From: Streptomyces wedmorensis
GTDB taxonomy: Bacteria; Actinomycetota; Actinomycetes; Streptomycetales; Streptomycetaceae
Assembly (NCBI RefSeq): GCF_000716445.1
Contig: NZ_JNWK01000001.1
Coordinates: 62,001 to 126,000, forward strand
Length of the DNA stretch: 64,000 nucleotides
Direction: 5' to 3'
In this document: in pieces, positions 17,551 through 25,124 of the stretch
How the letters are laid out: each line of letters starts with the position of its first letter
Position numbering within the stretch: position 1 is the stretch's first letter
The notes under the pieces: model-generated
What the model was told of the DNA's origin: nothing
Databases searched by the model: none
The model's input: the letters and a program-made list of their open reading frames with translations, nothing else
Program-made: the position numbers and the translations under genes

Positions 17551-17723
17551 GTTCGGAGATGCTGGCCTAGGGTCCTGGTGTGCGGCCACGGCCTGATGGG
17601 CCGTCAGGCGTCTGTGCCGGGCCGCTTGCCCGTCCGCCGGTACGGCGGGCGCGGGCCCGCCCGGATCGTGCCGGCTTCCGAAGCCCCGACTTGTTCGTCC
17701 ACGCCCAGAGGGAGCGGTTTTCC

Positions 17724-18596
17724 ATGAGCACACCCGGCACCACGGCCCTGCCCGACGGCGGCCTGAAGAACCCCGGTGCGGGCCTGATCACGCTGGACCC
17801 GGTCCACACCGCCCTGCTGCACGGCCTGGACGACCTGCTGACCGGACTGGCCGCACGCCTCGCCGCCCCCGAGGTGACGGGACCGCCACTGCTCTCCGTC
17901 GACAGCCTCGCGCGACTGGACTTCTTCCGGAACTTCCCCCACCTCGGCGTCTCCGCCGGACGGTTCACCCCCGAGGCGCTCGACGGCCTCGCGGCCGGCG
18001 AGGAGCCGGGCGGACTGCCGCTCACGCCGACCGGCTACCTCCTGCCGTCCGCCACCTGCTACGGACTGCTCCTCTCCCTGGAGGGCCGCGACGTCGGCGA
18101 GGGCGGCCTGCGGCTCTCCGCCGCCGGCCGCTGCTTCCGCAACGAGACCCACTACGACGGCCTGCGCCGCCTCTGGGGCTTCCACATGCGCGAGGTCCTC
18201 TACCTGGGCACCAAGCAGGGCGCGGTCGAACACCTGGAGAGCGGCGCCGGGTTCGTCGGGGAACTGGCCGACCGCCTCGGCCTCGCCCTGACCCGCGCCA
18301 CCGCCGACGACCCCTTCTACGACAAGGGTGGCTCCCGCGCCCGCCTCATGGCCCTGGACCCCGTCAAGCACGAGTTCAGCGCCCCCGACGGCACCGCCAT
18401 CGCCTCCGTCAACCGCCACCGCAACTTCTTCGGCGAACGCCTCGGCATCCGCGCCGGCTCCCACGGCCCCGCCTACAGCGCCTGCGTCGCCTTCGGCGTC
18501 GAACGCTGGGTCCACGCCATGATCCTCGCCCACGGCACCCCCGAGGCGGCGCTCGACCGGGTGCGCGAAGCGGCCCGGACCCGACCCCCGGCCTGA
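17724..18596 (+). CDS. Amino acid:[carrier protein] ligase (class II aminoacyl-tRNA synthetase-like)
   Basis: A 290-residue homologue of the catalytic domain of atypical seryl-tRNA synthetases, without a tRNA-binding arm. Class II motif 2 is visible as CFRNETH (Arg139, Glu141) and motif 3 as AFGVERW (Arg261). The three zinc ligands of the amino acid:carrier-protein ligases (Cys, Glu, Cys) can be assigned to Cys112 (SATCYG), Glu157 (HMREVLY) and Cys254 (SACVAF). Such enzymes form an aminoacyl-adenylate from a small amino acid such as Gly or Ala and load it on the phosphopantetheine of a dedicated carrier. That carrier gene is 62 bases downstream, and a phosphopantetheinyl transferase follows. 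It replaces an NRPS adenylation domain here. AGAGGGAG precedes the ATG. Confidence 0.88.
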   Translation: MSTPGTTALPDGGLKNPGAGLITLDPVHTALLHGLDDLLTGLAARLAAPEVTGPPLLSVDSLARLDFFRNFPHLGVSAGRFTPEALDGLAAGEEPGGLPLTPTGYLLPSATCYGLLLSLEGRDVGEGGLRLSAAGRCFRNETHYDGLRRLWGFHMREVLYLGTKQGAVEHLESGAGFVGELADRLGLALTRATADDPFYDKGGSRARLMALDPVKHEFSAPDGTAIASVNRHRNFFGERLGIRAGSHGPAYSACVAFGVERWVHAMILAHGTPEAALDRVREAARTRPPA

Positions 18597-18658
18597 CGGC
18601 CGAAGGCCGCCGGTACGACTCACCACCCAGCACCACGGAACAGGAGCACGCCCGCCCC

Positions 18659-18916
18659 ATGGAACGCATCTCCGACTGGCTCCACGAGAAGAACCCCGGC
18701 CTCGACGGCCCGATCGACGCCGACGAGGACCTCATCGAGGCCCGGCTCATCGACTCCATGGACTTCCTGGAGTTCATCGACCTCCTCGAGGACCTGACCG
18801 GCGACACCATCGACCTCCAGGAGGTCACCATCGACGACTTCCGCACCCTGAACCGGGTCCGTGCGCGCTTCCTGGACGCCACCGGACCGGCCGCCGCGCC
18901 GGCCGCCGCCGGATGA
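18659..18916 (+). CDS. Acyl/peptidyl carrier protein
   Basis: An 85-residue acidic, helical protein with the phosphopantetheine attachment site LIDSMDFLEF; Ser33 is the expected attachment residue. Length and charge match the small carriers paired with amino acid:carrier-protein ligases. It is placed directly after the ligase and overlaps no gene, with the phosphopantetheinyl transferase starting 11 bases after its stop. It probably shuttles the amino acid from the ligase to the condensation-domain protein, and possibly presents it to the dioxygenase. The C-terminus is Ala/Pro-rich and probably flexible. Confidence 0.9.
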   Translation: MERISDWLHEKNPGLDGPIDADEDLIEARLIDSMDFLEFIDLLEDLTGDTIDLQEVTIDDFRTLNRVRARFLDATGPAAAPAAAG

Positions 18917-18926
18917 ACCCTCGACC

Positions 18927-19553
18927 GTGACGGCCGGCCCCGAGCCGCGGCCGGCCGGCCGGCCGACCCTGGCCGCGGTGGCGACCACCGCGGAGGTCCT
19001 GGCCCACCCCGAGCTGCACGAGGGGCTCCTCGCCCCGTGGGAGGTACGGCGGCTGGCCCCGATCCGGATCCCTTCCCGCCGCGACGACGTCCTGGCGGCG
19101 CGGCTCCTGCTGCGGCTCTGCGTGGCCCGGTTCACCGGCCGGCCCCCGCACGCCTCCGCGCCGGCCCAGTCCTGCGCCGCGTGCGGACGGTCCGGTCACG
19201 GCCGGCCCTTCCTGCCGGGCCACCCCGAGATCGGCCTCAGCGCGAGCCACGCCGACGGCCTCGCCGCCGCGGCGGTGGGCCCCAGCCGCGTCGGCATCGA
19301 CGTCGAACCCTCGACGCGCCGCCCCGGCCCCCTCCCCGTCCTCCGCCGCCTCCTCCCGGAGGCCGACCTCGAAGCCGCCTCCGCGAGCCCCGATCCCGGG
19401 GCCGCGCTCCTGCGCCTCTGGGTGCGGCACGAAGCCCTCTTCAAGGCCGGTGGCCCCGGTCTCCGACTCCTGGAGCGGACCGACCCCCCGCGCGCGGCCG
19501 TCGTCGCCGTCGCGAGCACCACGCCGGTCACCGTCTGCTCCCCGGCGCCCTGA
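18927..19553 (+). CDS. 4'-phosphopantetheinyl transferase (Sfp type)
   Basis: A 208-residue protein carrying the magnesium-binding GIDVE motif (123-127) and a WVRHEALFKA motif (165-174) equivalent to the usual WxxKEAxxKA, with His in place of the first Lys. A CAACG motif (residues 83-87) and the GRPFLPGH and SASHADG segments fit the Sfp/EntD fold. The enzyme converts the apo carrier to holo form using coenzyme A. The GTG at 18927 is the only suitable in-frame start after the carrier stop; a longer frame overlaps the carrier gene. Placement next to the carrier makes that its likely partner. Confidence 0.85.
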   Translation: MTAGPEPRPAGRPTLAAVATTAEVLAHPELHEGLLAPWEVRRLAPIRIPSRRDDVLAARLLLRLCVARFTGRPPHASAPAQSCAACGRSGHGRPFLPGHPEIGLSASHADGLAAAAVGPSRVGIDVEPSTRRPGPLPVLRRLLPEADLEAASASPDPGAALLRLWVRHEALFKAGGPGLRLLERTDPPRAAVVAVASTTPVTVCSPAP

Positions 19554-19726
19554 CCGGGAAAGCGAGGCGATCGCCGGGGCGTGGCGCGAGGGGGAGAGGC
19601 GGGCCTGTTCCCCCTCCTCGACGCGCCGCAGCCGGTCCTCGCCCGACCTTCCGGGCATCGGTGGCGTTCCCCCATCGCTCACCCGGGTGTCATGTCAGGG
19701 GTCTTGCGCCGGGCTGTCGGGCTCTC

Positions 19727-19759
19727 TAGTCTCCGCCAATGGTTAGGAATACTTCCTAT
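19727..19759 (+). promoter_or_regulatory. Promoter -10 and AGGAA-TAC-TTCCT operator before the GH8 gene
   Basis: TTGCGC (19704-19709), 17 bases, then TAGTCT (19727-19732) form a plausible promoter. The inverted repeat AGGAA-TAC-TTCCT (19745-19757) lies at the expected transcription start, where a bound repressor would block the gene. It resembles the AGGAAA/TTTCCT operators seen before Streptomyces chitosanase and other glycoside-hydrolase genes (CsnR/ROK-type). Confidence 0.5.
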
Positions 19760-19788
19760 CTATTGCCGTAGAGGGAAAGGGAGTTGTC

Positions 19789-21435
19789 ATGCGGAGACGA
19801 AGTGCCTCGCTGCTCGGACTCGCGGGTCTGCTGGCGGTGCCCCTGACGGTCATGCCGACGGCGGAGGCCGCCGACGGGCTGGTGTCCACCGGGAAGGCCG
19901 TGACGGCGTCGTCCGTCGAGACGTCGGCGTTCGGGCCCGCGTTGGCCGTGGACGGCAACGGAGCCACCCGTTGGGCGAGCGTGGAAGGGGTCGACCCGCA
20001 GTGGATCCGGGTGGACCTCGGGGCGAACCACACGATCTCGCGGGTGAAGCTCAACTGGGAGGCGGCGTACGGGAAGGCGTACCGCATCCAGACCTCGCCG
20101 GACGGCGCGACCTGGAGCGACGTCTACTCCACGAGCGCGGGCGACGGGGCGACGGACGACCTGACGGTCTCCGGGAGCGGCCGGTACGTGCGGATGTACG
20201 GGACCGGGCGCGGAACCCCGTACGGCTACTCCCTCTGGGAGTTCGAGGTGTACGGCGCGCCGACCGGCGGCGGTGGAGGCGGCGGGACGGCGGTGCCGTT
20301 CGGCAGCCACCTCAAGCCGTACGCCGCGGGGATGCTGAAGCCCACCGGCTCGCAGGCGACGGTCGACCAGAAGGTGGTCGACTACTACAACCGGTGGAAG
20401 GCCGCCTTCGTCCGGCAGAACTGCGGCAACGGCTGGTACCAGATCATCTCGCCGGACGCCGACCACCCGTACGTCGCCGAGGCGCAGGGCTACGGCATGG
20501 TCGTGACCGCGACGATGGCGGGCGCCGACCCGGACGCGAAGAAGATATTCGACGGCCTGGTGAAGTGGAAGATCGACCACCCGTCGTCGGTCAACCCGAA
20601 CCTGCTGGCTGCCGAGCAGGACACCGCGTGCAAGAGCGTCAACGGCGGTGACGGGGCCACCGACGGCGACATGGACGTGGCGTACGGCCTGCTGCTCGCC
20701 GACAAGCAGTGGGGCAGCGCCGGCACGTACAACTACAAGGACCTCGCGCTCAAGCACATCGCCGCCATCAAGAAGGACGAACTCAACCCGACGACCAAGC
20801 TGTTGAAGCTGGGCGACTGGAGCAGCTCCGGCGACCAGTACTACTGGATCTCCCGGACGTCGGACTGGATGGTCGACCACTTCCGCGCCTTCCGTACGGC
20901 CTCGGGCGACACGACCTGGGACGCCGTGCGCAGCGCGCACCAGACCCAGATCTCCCGCCTCCAGTCCACGTACGCCCCCGGCACCGGACTCCTGCCGGAC
21001 TTCGTCGTCGACACCAACACCACGCCCAAGCCGGCCCCGGGCCAGGTCCTGGAGGACCCCAACGACGGCGCCTACTGGTGGAACGCCTGCCGCACCCCGT
21101 GGCGCATCGCCGACGACGCGGTGACCAGCGGGGACGCCACTTCCCTGGCGGCGGCGCGGAAGCTGAACGGCTGGATCAAGTCGAAGACCGGCGGCGACCC
21201 GAACAAGATCGCCATCGGTTACAAGCTGAACGGCACGCAGATCTCCTCGGGCAGCGAGGCCGCCTTCTTCGCCCCCTTCGCAGTGGCGGCGATGACGGAC
21301 TCGGGCAGCCAGGCCTGGCTCGACGCCCTCTGGAACAAGATGCTGGCCACGCCGATCGACACGAGCAGCTACTTCTCAGCGAGCATCCAGCTCCAGGTCA
21401 TGATCACCGTCTCGGGCAACCACTGGGTCCCGTAA
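19789..21435 (+). CDS. Secreted glycoside hydrolase family 8 with N-terminal discoidin/CBM32-type domain
   Basis: A 548-residue exported enzyme. Residues 1-28 form a signal peptide (MRRR, then a hydrophobic core, ending TAEAA), 29-156 an F5/8 type C carbohydrate-binding domain, 160-167 a Gly linker, and the rest a GH8 (alpha/alpha)6 barrel. GH8 landmarks are VAEAQGYGM with the acid Glu231 and ATDGDMDVAYGLLLADKQWG (290-309) with the conserved Asp. GH8 includes endoglucanases, lichenases and chitosanases; a discoidin domain with GH8 is known from a Paenibacillus chitosanase-glucanase, and the upstream operator also hints at chitosan. GGGAAAGGGAG precedes the ATG. The 3' end overlaps the convergent monooxygenase gene by 60 bases. 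Confidence 0.9.
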   Translation: MRRRSASLLGLAGLLAVPLTVMPTAEAADGLVSTGKAVTASSVETSAFGPALAVDGNGATRWASVEGVDPQWIRVDLGANHTISRVKLNWEAAYGKAYRIQTSPDGATWSDVYSTSAGDGATDDLTVSGSGRYVRMYGTGRGTPYGYSLWEFEVYGAPTGGGGGGGTAVPFGSHLKPYAAGMLKPTGSQATVDQKVVDYYNRWKAAFVRQNCGNGWYQIISPDADHPYVAEAQGYGMVVTATMAGADPDAKKIFDGLVKWKIDHPSSVNPNLLAAEQDTACKSVNGGDGATDGDMDVAYGLLLADKQWGSAGTYNYKDLALKHIAAIKKDELNPTTKLLKLGDWSSSGDQYYWISRTSDWMVDHFRAFRTASGDTTWDAVRSAHQTQISRLQSTYAPGTGLLPDFVVDTNTTPKPAPGQVLEDPNDGAYWWNACRTPWRIADDAVTSGDATSLAAARKLNGWIKSKTGGDPNKIAIGYKLNGTQISSGSEAAFFAPFAVAAMTDSGSQAWLDALWNKMLATPIDTSSYFSASIQLQVMITVSGNHWVP

Positions 21436-23094
21436 CCCCGTCCACGGCCTCAGGGGAACGGACAGGCTCCTGAGGTAGTCGGACAGGGCGGTCGTGGTGG
21501 CGCCGATCGGGAACCGGGCGCCGAGCTGCCCGTCCGGCCGGACCACGAAGCCGGTCGCGTCGTCGGGGAGGTAGAGCCGTGCGAACTCCCCGGCGGCGTC
21601 CCGGTAGACGGGCGCGGACGCCCCGGACGGCACGCCGTCCGGGGCGTCCTGCGCCAGGACCGCGAGCGGCGGCAGGTCGCCCGCGGCCCGCGTCGCGTCG
21701 GCCGCCCGGGCCAGGGTGGCGGCGTCGTCCCCGTACAGCAGCACCACGTGCCCGGCCCGCCCGCGCAGGACGTCGAGCAGCCGCAGCGGGTAGCCGGCGA
21801 TCGGCGTCGTCAGGCCCGCGCAGTCCGGGGCGCGGTCCCCTGGCTGGGGCGCCTCGTCCGGTCCGTACGGGGCGCCGGAGAGCGGCCCGTCGCGGTAGCC
21901 GACGAGAAGCTGGGCCTCGCGGAGCATCCGGGTCCGCCGCTGGTCGGGACCGGTGTCCATGCCCTGGACGGCATGCCGGACGGTCCGGCCCACGACCTCC
22001 TCGCCGACCGGGCGGCGCTCGCCGTCGTAGCTGGTCAGCAGGGCGGGCCCGGCCTCGCCGCGGACGACCAGGGCCAGCTTCCAGGCCAGGTTGCAGGCGT
22101 CCTGGACGCCCGTGTTCATGCCCTGCGCGCCGACCGGCGGATGGATGTGGGCCGCGTCGCCCGCGACGAACACCCGTCCCTCTCCGTAGCGGTCGACGAT
22201 GCGGTGGCTGATGCGGAACACCGACGACCAGCGCAGCGCGGAGAGCCGCGTGGGCCGGGGCGCCAGGCGGTCGACGACGGCCTGGAGATCGTCGAGCGCG
22301 GGCCCGGTGCCGCCTTCCAGACCGTGCGCGACACCGTCCCCGGCGCGGTCCGCGGCCGCGGACGCGGAAGGCGCCTTCATCGACATGCGGTAGCGCCCCG
22401 CACCCGGCAGCGGGATGCACACCAGGAGGTCGTCGCCGGCGCCGTCCGGCGACGGGCCGCTGGAGCGCAGGCCGTAGCCCGGCGGCAGGTCCCAGTCGGC
22501 CTCGACGTCGCCGAGCATGTACGTCTCCGGGAACGCGCCCCCCTCGTAGGACAGGCCCAGCGTCTTGCGGACCACGCTGTGGGCGCCGTCGCAGCCGATC
22601 AGATAGCGCACCCGCAGTTCCTCGTCGGCGCCCGAGGCCGTGCGCAGCCGCGCGGTCACGCCGTCCGGGTCCTGGGTGAACGACAGCAACTCGGTGCCGC
22701 GCTCGATCGACGTGCCCAGACCGGCGACGTACGCCTCCAGCAGCCGTTCGGTCTCGTACTGGGGCAGCGCCGCGAATCCGTACGGCACCTCGGGCGGCAG
22801 CGAGAGCTCGATCCTCGCCTGCTCCCGTCCGTCGACGTAGATCAGCTGCCCGTGCAGCGGAACAGCGGCCTCCAGGACGTCCCGGACCAGCCCCATCCGG
22901 TCCCATAGCTCCAGCGTGCGCGGCTGGATCCCGACCGCCTTCGCGTACGGCAGCCTCGCCGGCAGCCGGTCGACGAGCCGGCAGCGCACACCCCGGCGGC
23001 GCAGTTCGGCGGCGGCGCTCAGACCGACCGGCCCCGCGCCCACGACGAGTACGTCGGTGGTCGTGCCACCGGTGTCCGCGGGGGAATGGCCCAT
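21376..23094 (-). CDS. FAD-dependent aromatic monooxygenase
   Basis: A 572-residue group A flavin hydroxylase. The FAD-binding GxGxxG is in VVGAGPVGLSAAAELRRRGV, the NADPH/FAD DG motif in YLIGCDGAHSVVRKTLG, and the GD motif in FVAGDAAHIHPPVGAQGMN. The C-terminal thioredoxin-like domain follows from about 400. Relatives hydroxylate phenols, polyketides or rifamycin-type drugs, so it may act in xenobiotic defence. The ATG has GGGAGG six bases upstream. It stands alone: convergent with the GH8 gene, whose coding end it overlaps by 60 bases, and divergent from a small membrane protein. Confidence 0.88.
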   Translation of the reverse strand: MGHSPADTGGTTTDVLVVGAGPVGLSAAAELRRRGVRCRLVDRLPARLPYAKAVGIQPRTLELWDRMGLVRDVLEAAVPLHGQLIYVDGREQARIELSLPPEVPYGFAALPQYETERLLEAYVAGLGTSIERGTELLSFTQDPDGVTARLRTASGADEELRVRYLIGCDGAHSVVRKTLGLSYEGGAFPETYMLGDVEADWDLPPGYGLRSSGPSPDGAGDDLLVCIPLPGAGRYRMSMKAPSASAAADRAGDGVAHGLEGGTGPALDDLQAVVDRLAPRPTRLSALRWSSVFRISHRIVDRYGEGRVFVAGDAAHIHPPVGAQGMNTGVQDACNLAWKLALVVRGEAGPALLTSYDGERRPVGEEVVGRTVRHAVQGMDTGPDQRRTRMLREAQLLVGYRDGPLSGAPYGPDEAPQPGDRAPDCAGLTTPIAGYPLRLLDVLRGRAGHVVLLYGDDAATLARAADATRAAGDLPPLAVLAQDAPDGVPSGASAPVYRDAAGEFARLYLPDDATGFVVRPDGQLGARFPIGATTTALSDYLRSLSVPLRPWTGLRDPVVARDGDHDLELDAR

Positions 23095-23273
23095 CGCTGC
23101 CTCCCGGTGCTGCCCGGCCTCCGGTCAGGTCCCGTACGTCCATGGTCACCCGGAGCCGCCCGCCCGGCGAACGCGCGGGGGCCCGCCGACCCCGGAGACC
23201 CCACGCGACCCCTGCGGACCTGCGGACCTGCGCGGACGGAACCGGGCGGGACCTTCCGGCGTCCGTCACCTGC

Positions 23274-23720
23274 ATGAGCGAGAACCCTTCACACGGGGCC
23301 GAGCGACACGGGGCCGAGCGACACGGGGCCGAACGACCCGGGGCCGAGCGGCACGGAGACCACGAGCGAGGGCGAGAGGAGCACGGCGACGCCCGGGCGG
23401 AGAGCGCCGTGGGCTGTCTGCTCGCCGTCGCCGGGGTCGCGGTCGTGGGGGCGTTCGCGCTGGCCCGGGCCGCCTACACCATCGACGGCGGCTTCGAGGC
23501 GCACGCCAGGGACTGGGGAGTGATACTCGTCGAACTGCCGCTGATCCTGTGCGCCGGTCTCGTCGTACCGCCGCTGACGTACGCGGCGGCCACCCGGTGG
23601 CTGCGGCCGTGGCAGGCGGCGCTCGTCTGTGTGGCGGTCGTCGCCCTCGGCCTCTGGGGGCTGGCGGCCGGCTGGAATCCGCCACAGGCACCGGATCCCG
23701 GTTACGGGCCGGGCATCTGA
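23274..23720 (+). CDS. Small membrane protein with HGAER tandem repeat
   Basis: A 148-residue protein not assigned to a named family. The first 42 residues are highly charged and contain four near-identical HGAER repeats; after them come three hydrophobic segments (about 45-65, 84-104 and 115-133), giving a three-helix inner-membrane protein with a cytoplasmic or extracytoplasmic charged tail. The DNA of the tail is a 15-base tandem repeat, which suggests recent expansion. The ATG follows weak ribosome-binding sequence, so an upstream start cannot be excluded. Confidence 0.6.
   Translation: MSENPSHGAERHGAERHGAERPGAERHGDHERGREEHGDARAESAVGCLLAVAGVAVVGAFALARAAYTIDGGFEAHARDWGVILVELPLILCAGLVVPPLTYAAATRWLRPWQAALVCVAVVALGLWGLAAGWNPPQAPDPGYGPGI
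23291..23355 (+). repeat. 15-base tandem repeat (CACGGGGCCGAGCGA), about four copies
   Basis: Four head-to-tail copies with one to three differences each encode the HGAER repeat at the start of the small membrane protein. The fourth copy is the most diverged (CACGGAGACCACGAG follows). Confidence 0.7.
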
Positions 23721-23834
23721 CGTACTTTCGAAGGCCGTTCGCCCGAAGGGGTACGGTGCCGGGGTCCGGCCGCACCCCTGGCCGGCCGCATCGGAGCATC
23801 CCACGGGATCCGTGGGAGAAGAGCGAGGAACCCC

Positions 23835-24323
23835 ATGGCAGCACAGGAGCAGCGCACCCCGACGACGGTCGTCTCGTATCCGGTGGGTCATGTCGTCGGC
23901 GGGCGGGAGGACGTACGGGACGACGAGTGGGGCGACGTGGAGTCGGTCGTCCGGCTGGACGCGGCGGCGTTCGGGCCCGAAGCGGTCGCCGGCCTCGACG
24001 AGTTCTCGCACCTGGAGGTCGTCTACCACTTCGACCGGGTGGCACCGGACGCCGTCCAGACCGGCGCCAGGCACCCGCGCGGCAACAAGGACTGGCCGCT
24101 CGTCGGGATCTTCGCCCAGCGCGGCAAGAACCGCCCCAACCGCATCGGCGTCTCGCGCTGCCGGCTGATCCGGACCGACGGCCTCGACCTCCACGTGCGG
24201 GGCCTCGACGCGGTCCACGGCACCCCCGTGCTCGACATCAAGCCGTACATGGCCGAGTTCGGCCCCCAGGGGCCGACCGAGCAGCCGGCCTGGGCCGACG
24301 AGATCATGCGCCGCTACTACTGA
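23835..24323 (+). CDS. trmO: tRNA (N6-threonylcarbamoyladenosine37-N6)-methyltransferase, TrmO family
   Basis: A 162-residue protein of the TsaA/TrmO (YaeB) family. Typical segments are the substrate/AdoMet-binding GARHPRGNKDWPLVGIFAQR, then KNRPNRIGVSRCRL, and the family C-terminal motif LDIKPYMAEFGP. TrmO adds a methyl group to t6A37 of threonine tRNA using S-adenosylmethionine. Length matches the single-domain actinobacterial form. GAGGAA lies five bases before the ATG. It is a single gene, 63 bases upstream of the two-component system but with that system having its own promoter. Confidence 0.85.
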   Translation: MAAQEQRTPTTVVSYPVGHVVGGREDVRDDEWGDVESVVRLDAAAFGPEAVAGLDEFSHLEVVYHFDRVAPDAVQTGARHPRGNKDWPLVGIFAQRGKNRPNRIGVSRCRLIRTDGLDLHVRGLDAVHGTPVLDIKPYMAEFGPQGPTEQPAWADEIMRRYY

Positions 24324-24349
24324 GGCGCCGCCCGGGCGCCGACCCGATG

Positions 24350-24387
24350 GTGAACCGGCGTACGGAACTCGAACTAGGGTTTCCCCG
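24350..24387 (+). promoter_or_regulatory. Promoter of the two-component system, probably leaderless
   Basis: GTGAACC around 24349-24356 and TAGGGT at 24375-24380, separated by about 18 bases, place the transcription start at or within a base or two of the GTG start codon at 24387. There is no ribosome-binding sequence before that GTG, which supports a leaderless mRNA. Confidence 0.5.
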
Positions 24388-25124
24388 TGCGTGTACTGCT
24401 GGTGGAAGACGACGAGCCGGTCGCGGAGTCCCTGCGCCGCGGACTCCTGCGCTACGGGTTCGAGGTGGAGTGGGTCACCACGGGGGCGGCGGGGCTCGCC
24501 GTCGCCACCCCGTACGACCTCGTGCTCCTCGACCTCGGTCTGCCCGACACCGACGGGCTCGACGTCTGCCGGGCGCTGCGACGGCGCGGGGACGTGCCGA
24601 TCATCGTCATCAGCGCGCGCAGCGACGAGACCGACCGGGTCGTCGGCCTGGAGATCGGCGCCGACGACTACGTCTCCAAACCCTTCGGGGTCCGCGAGGT
24701 CATCGCCCGGATCCGCGCCGTGATGCGCAGGGTCCGCCCCGCCGAACAGCCCACCGGGCCGCAGCGATACGGGGCCAGGCTGACCGTCGACCGCAAGGCG
24801 GCCCGGGTCCGGCTCGACGGCGTCGAAGTGGCGCTCACGCCCAAGGAGTACGACCTCCTGGCCTTCCTCACCGAGGAACCCGGCGCCCTGATGTCGCGCG
24901 AGCAGATCATGGAAGCCGTCTGGGACGCCAACTGGTTCGGGCCGACCAAGACCCTCGACGTCCACGTGGCCGCGCTGCGCCGCAAGCTCGCCGGCGCGGT
25001 GGCCGTCGAGGCGGTCCGCGGGGTGGGCTTCCGACTGAACGTGCTCACCGACGAGCCGGACGGCGCCGGGGACCGGGCCGCGCCGGAGGCCCCGGTCGGG
25101 CCGGTCGGTGCGGACCCGACGTGA
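24387..25124 (+). CDS. OmpR/PhoB-family response regulator
   Basis: A 245-residue DNA-binding response regulator. The receiver domain has the acidic pocket (LVEDDEP), the phosphorylation site Asp49 (LLDLGLPDTDG), the conserved Ser/Ala (VISARSDE) and Lys (DDYVSKPF). The C-terminal winged helix (about 130-220) contains LTPKEYDLLAFL and the RGVGFRL motif. It is phosphorylated by the sensor kinase encoded next, whose GTG overlaps this stop. The C-terminal tail is an Asp/Ala/Pro-rich extension. The target genes are not evident from context. Confidence 0.92.
   Translation: MRVLLVEDDEPVAESLRRGLLRYGFEVEWVTTGAAGLAVATPYDLVLLDLGLPDTDGLDVCRALRRRGDVPIIVISARSDETDRVVGLEIGADDYVSKPFGVREVIARIRAVMRRVRPAEQPTGPQRYGARLTVDRKAARVRLDGVEVALTPKEYDLLAFLTEEPGALMSREQIMEAVWDANWFGPTKTLDVHVAALRRKLAGAVAVEAVRGVGFRLNVLTDEPDGAGDRAAPEAPVGPVGADPT

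Larger units (their letters stand above)
17282..17723. promoter_or_regulatory. Divergent promoter region of the biosynthetic locus (442 bases)
   Basis: No gene is supported here. The region holds two DasR-like palindromes about 115 bases apart, each placed on a possible promoter. Toward the dioxygenase, TTGACA reads on the minus strand at 17448-17443. Toward the ligase, TAGACA (17544-17549) is followed after 18 bases by TAGGGT (17568-17573). Both transcripts would have leaders of roughly 140 nucleotides. Confidence 0.55.

Noticed and set aside
17460..17727. Small frame in the intergenic region of the biosynthetic locus
   Set aside because: It covers the promoter/operator region, ends in the ligase gene and lacks coding character or ribosome site.
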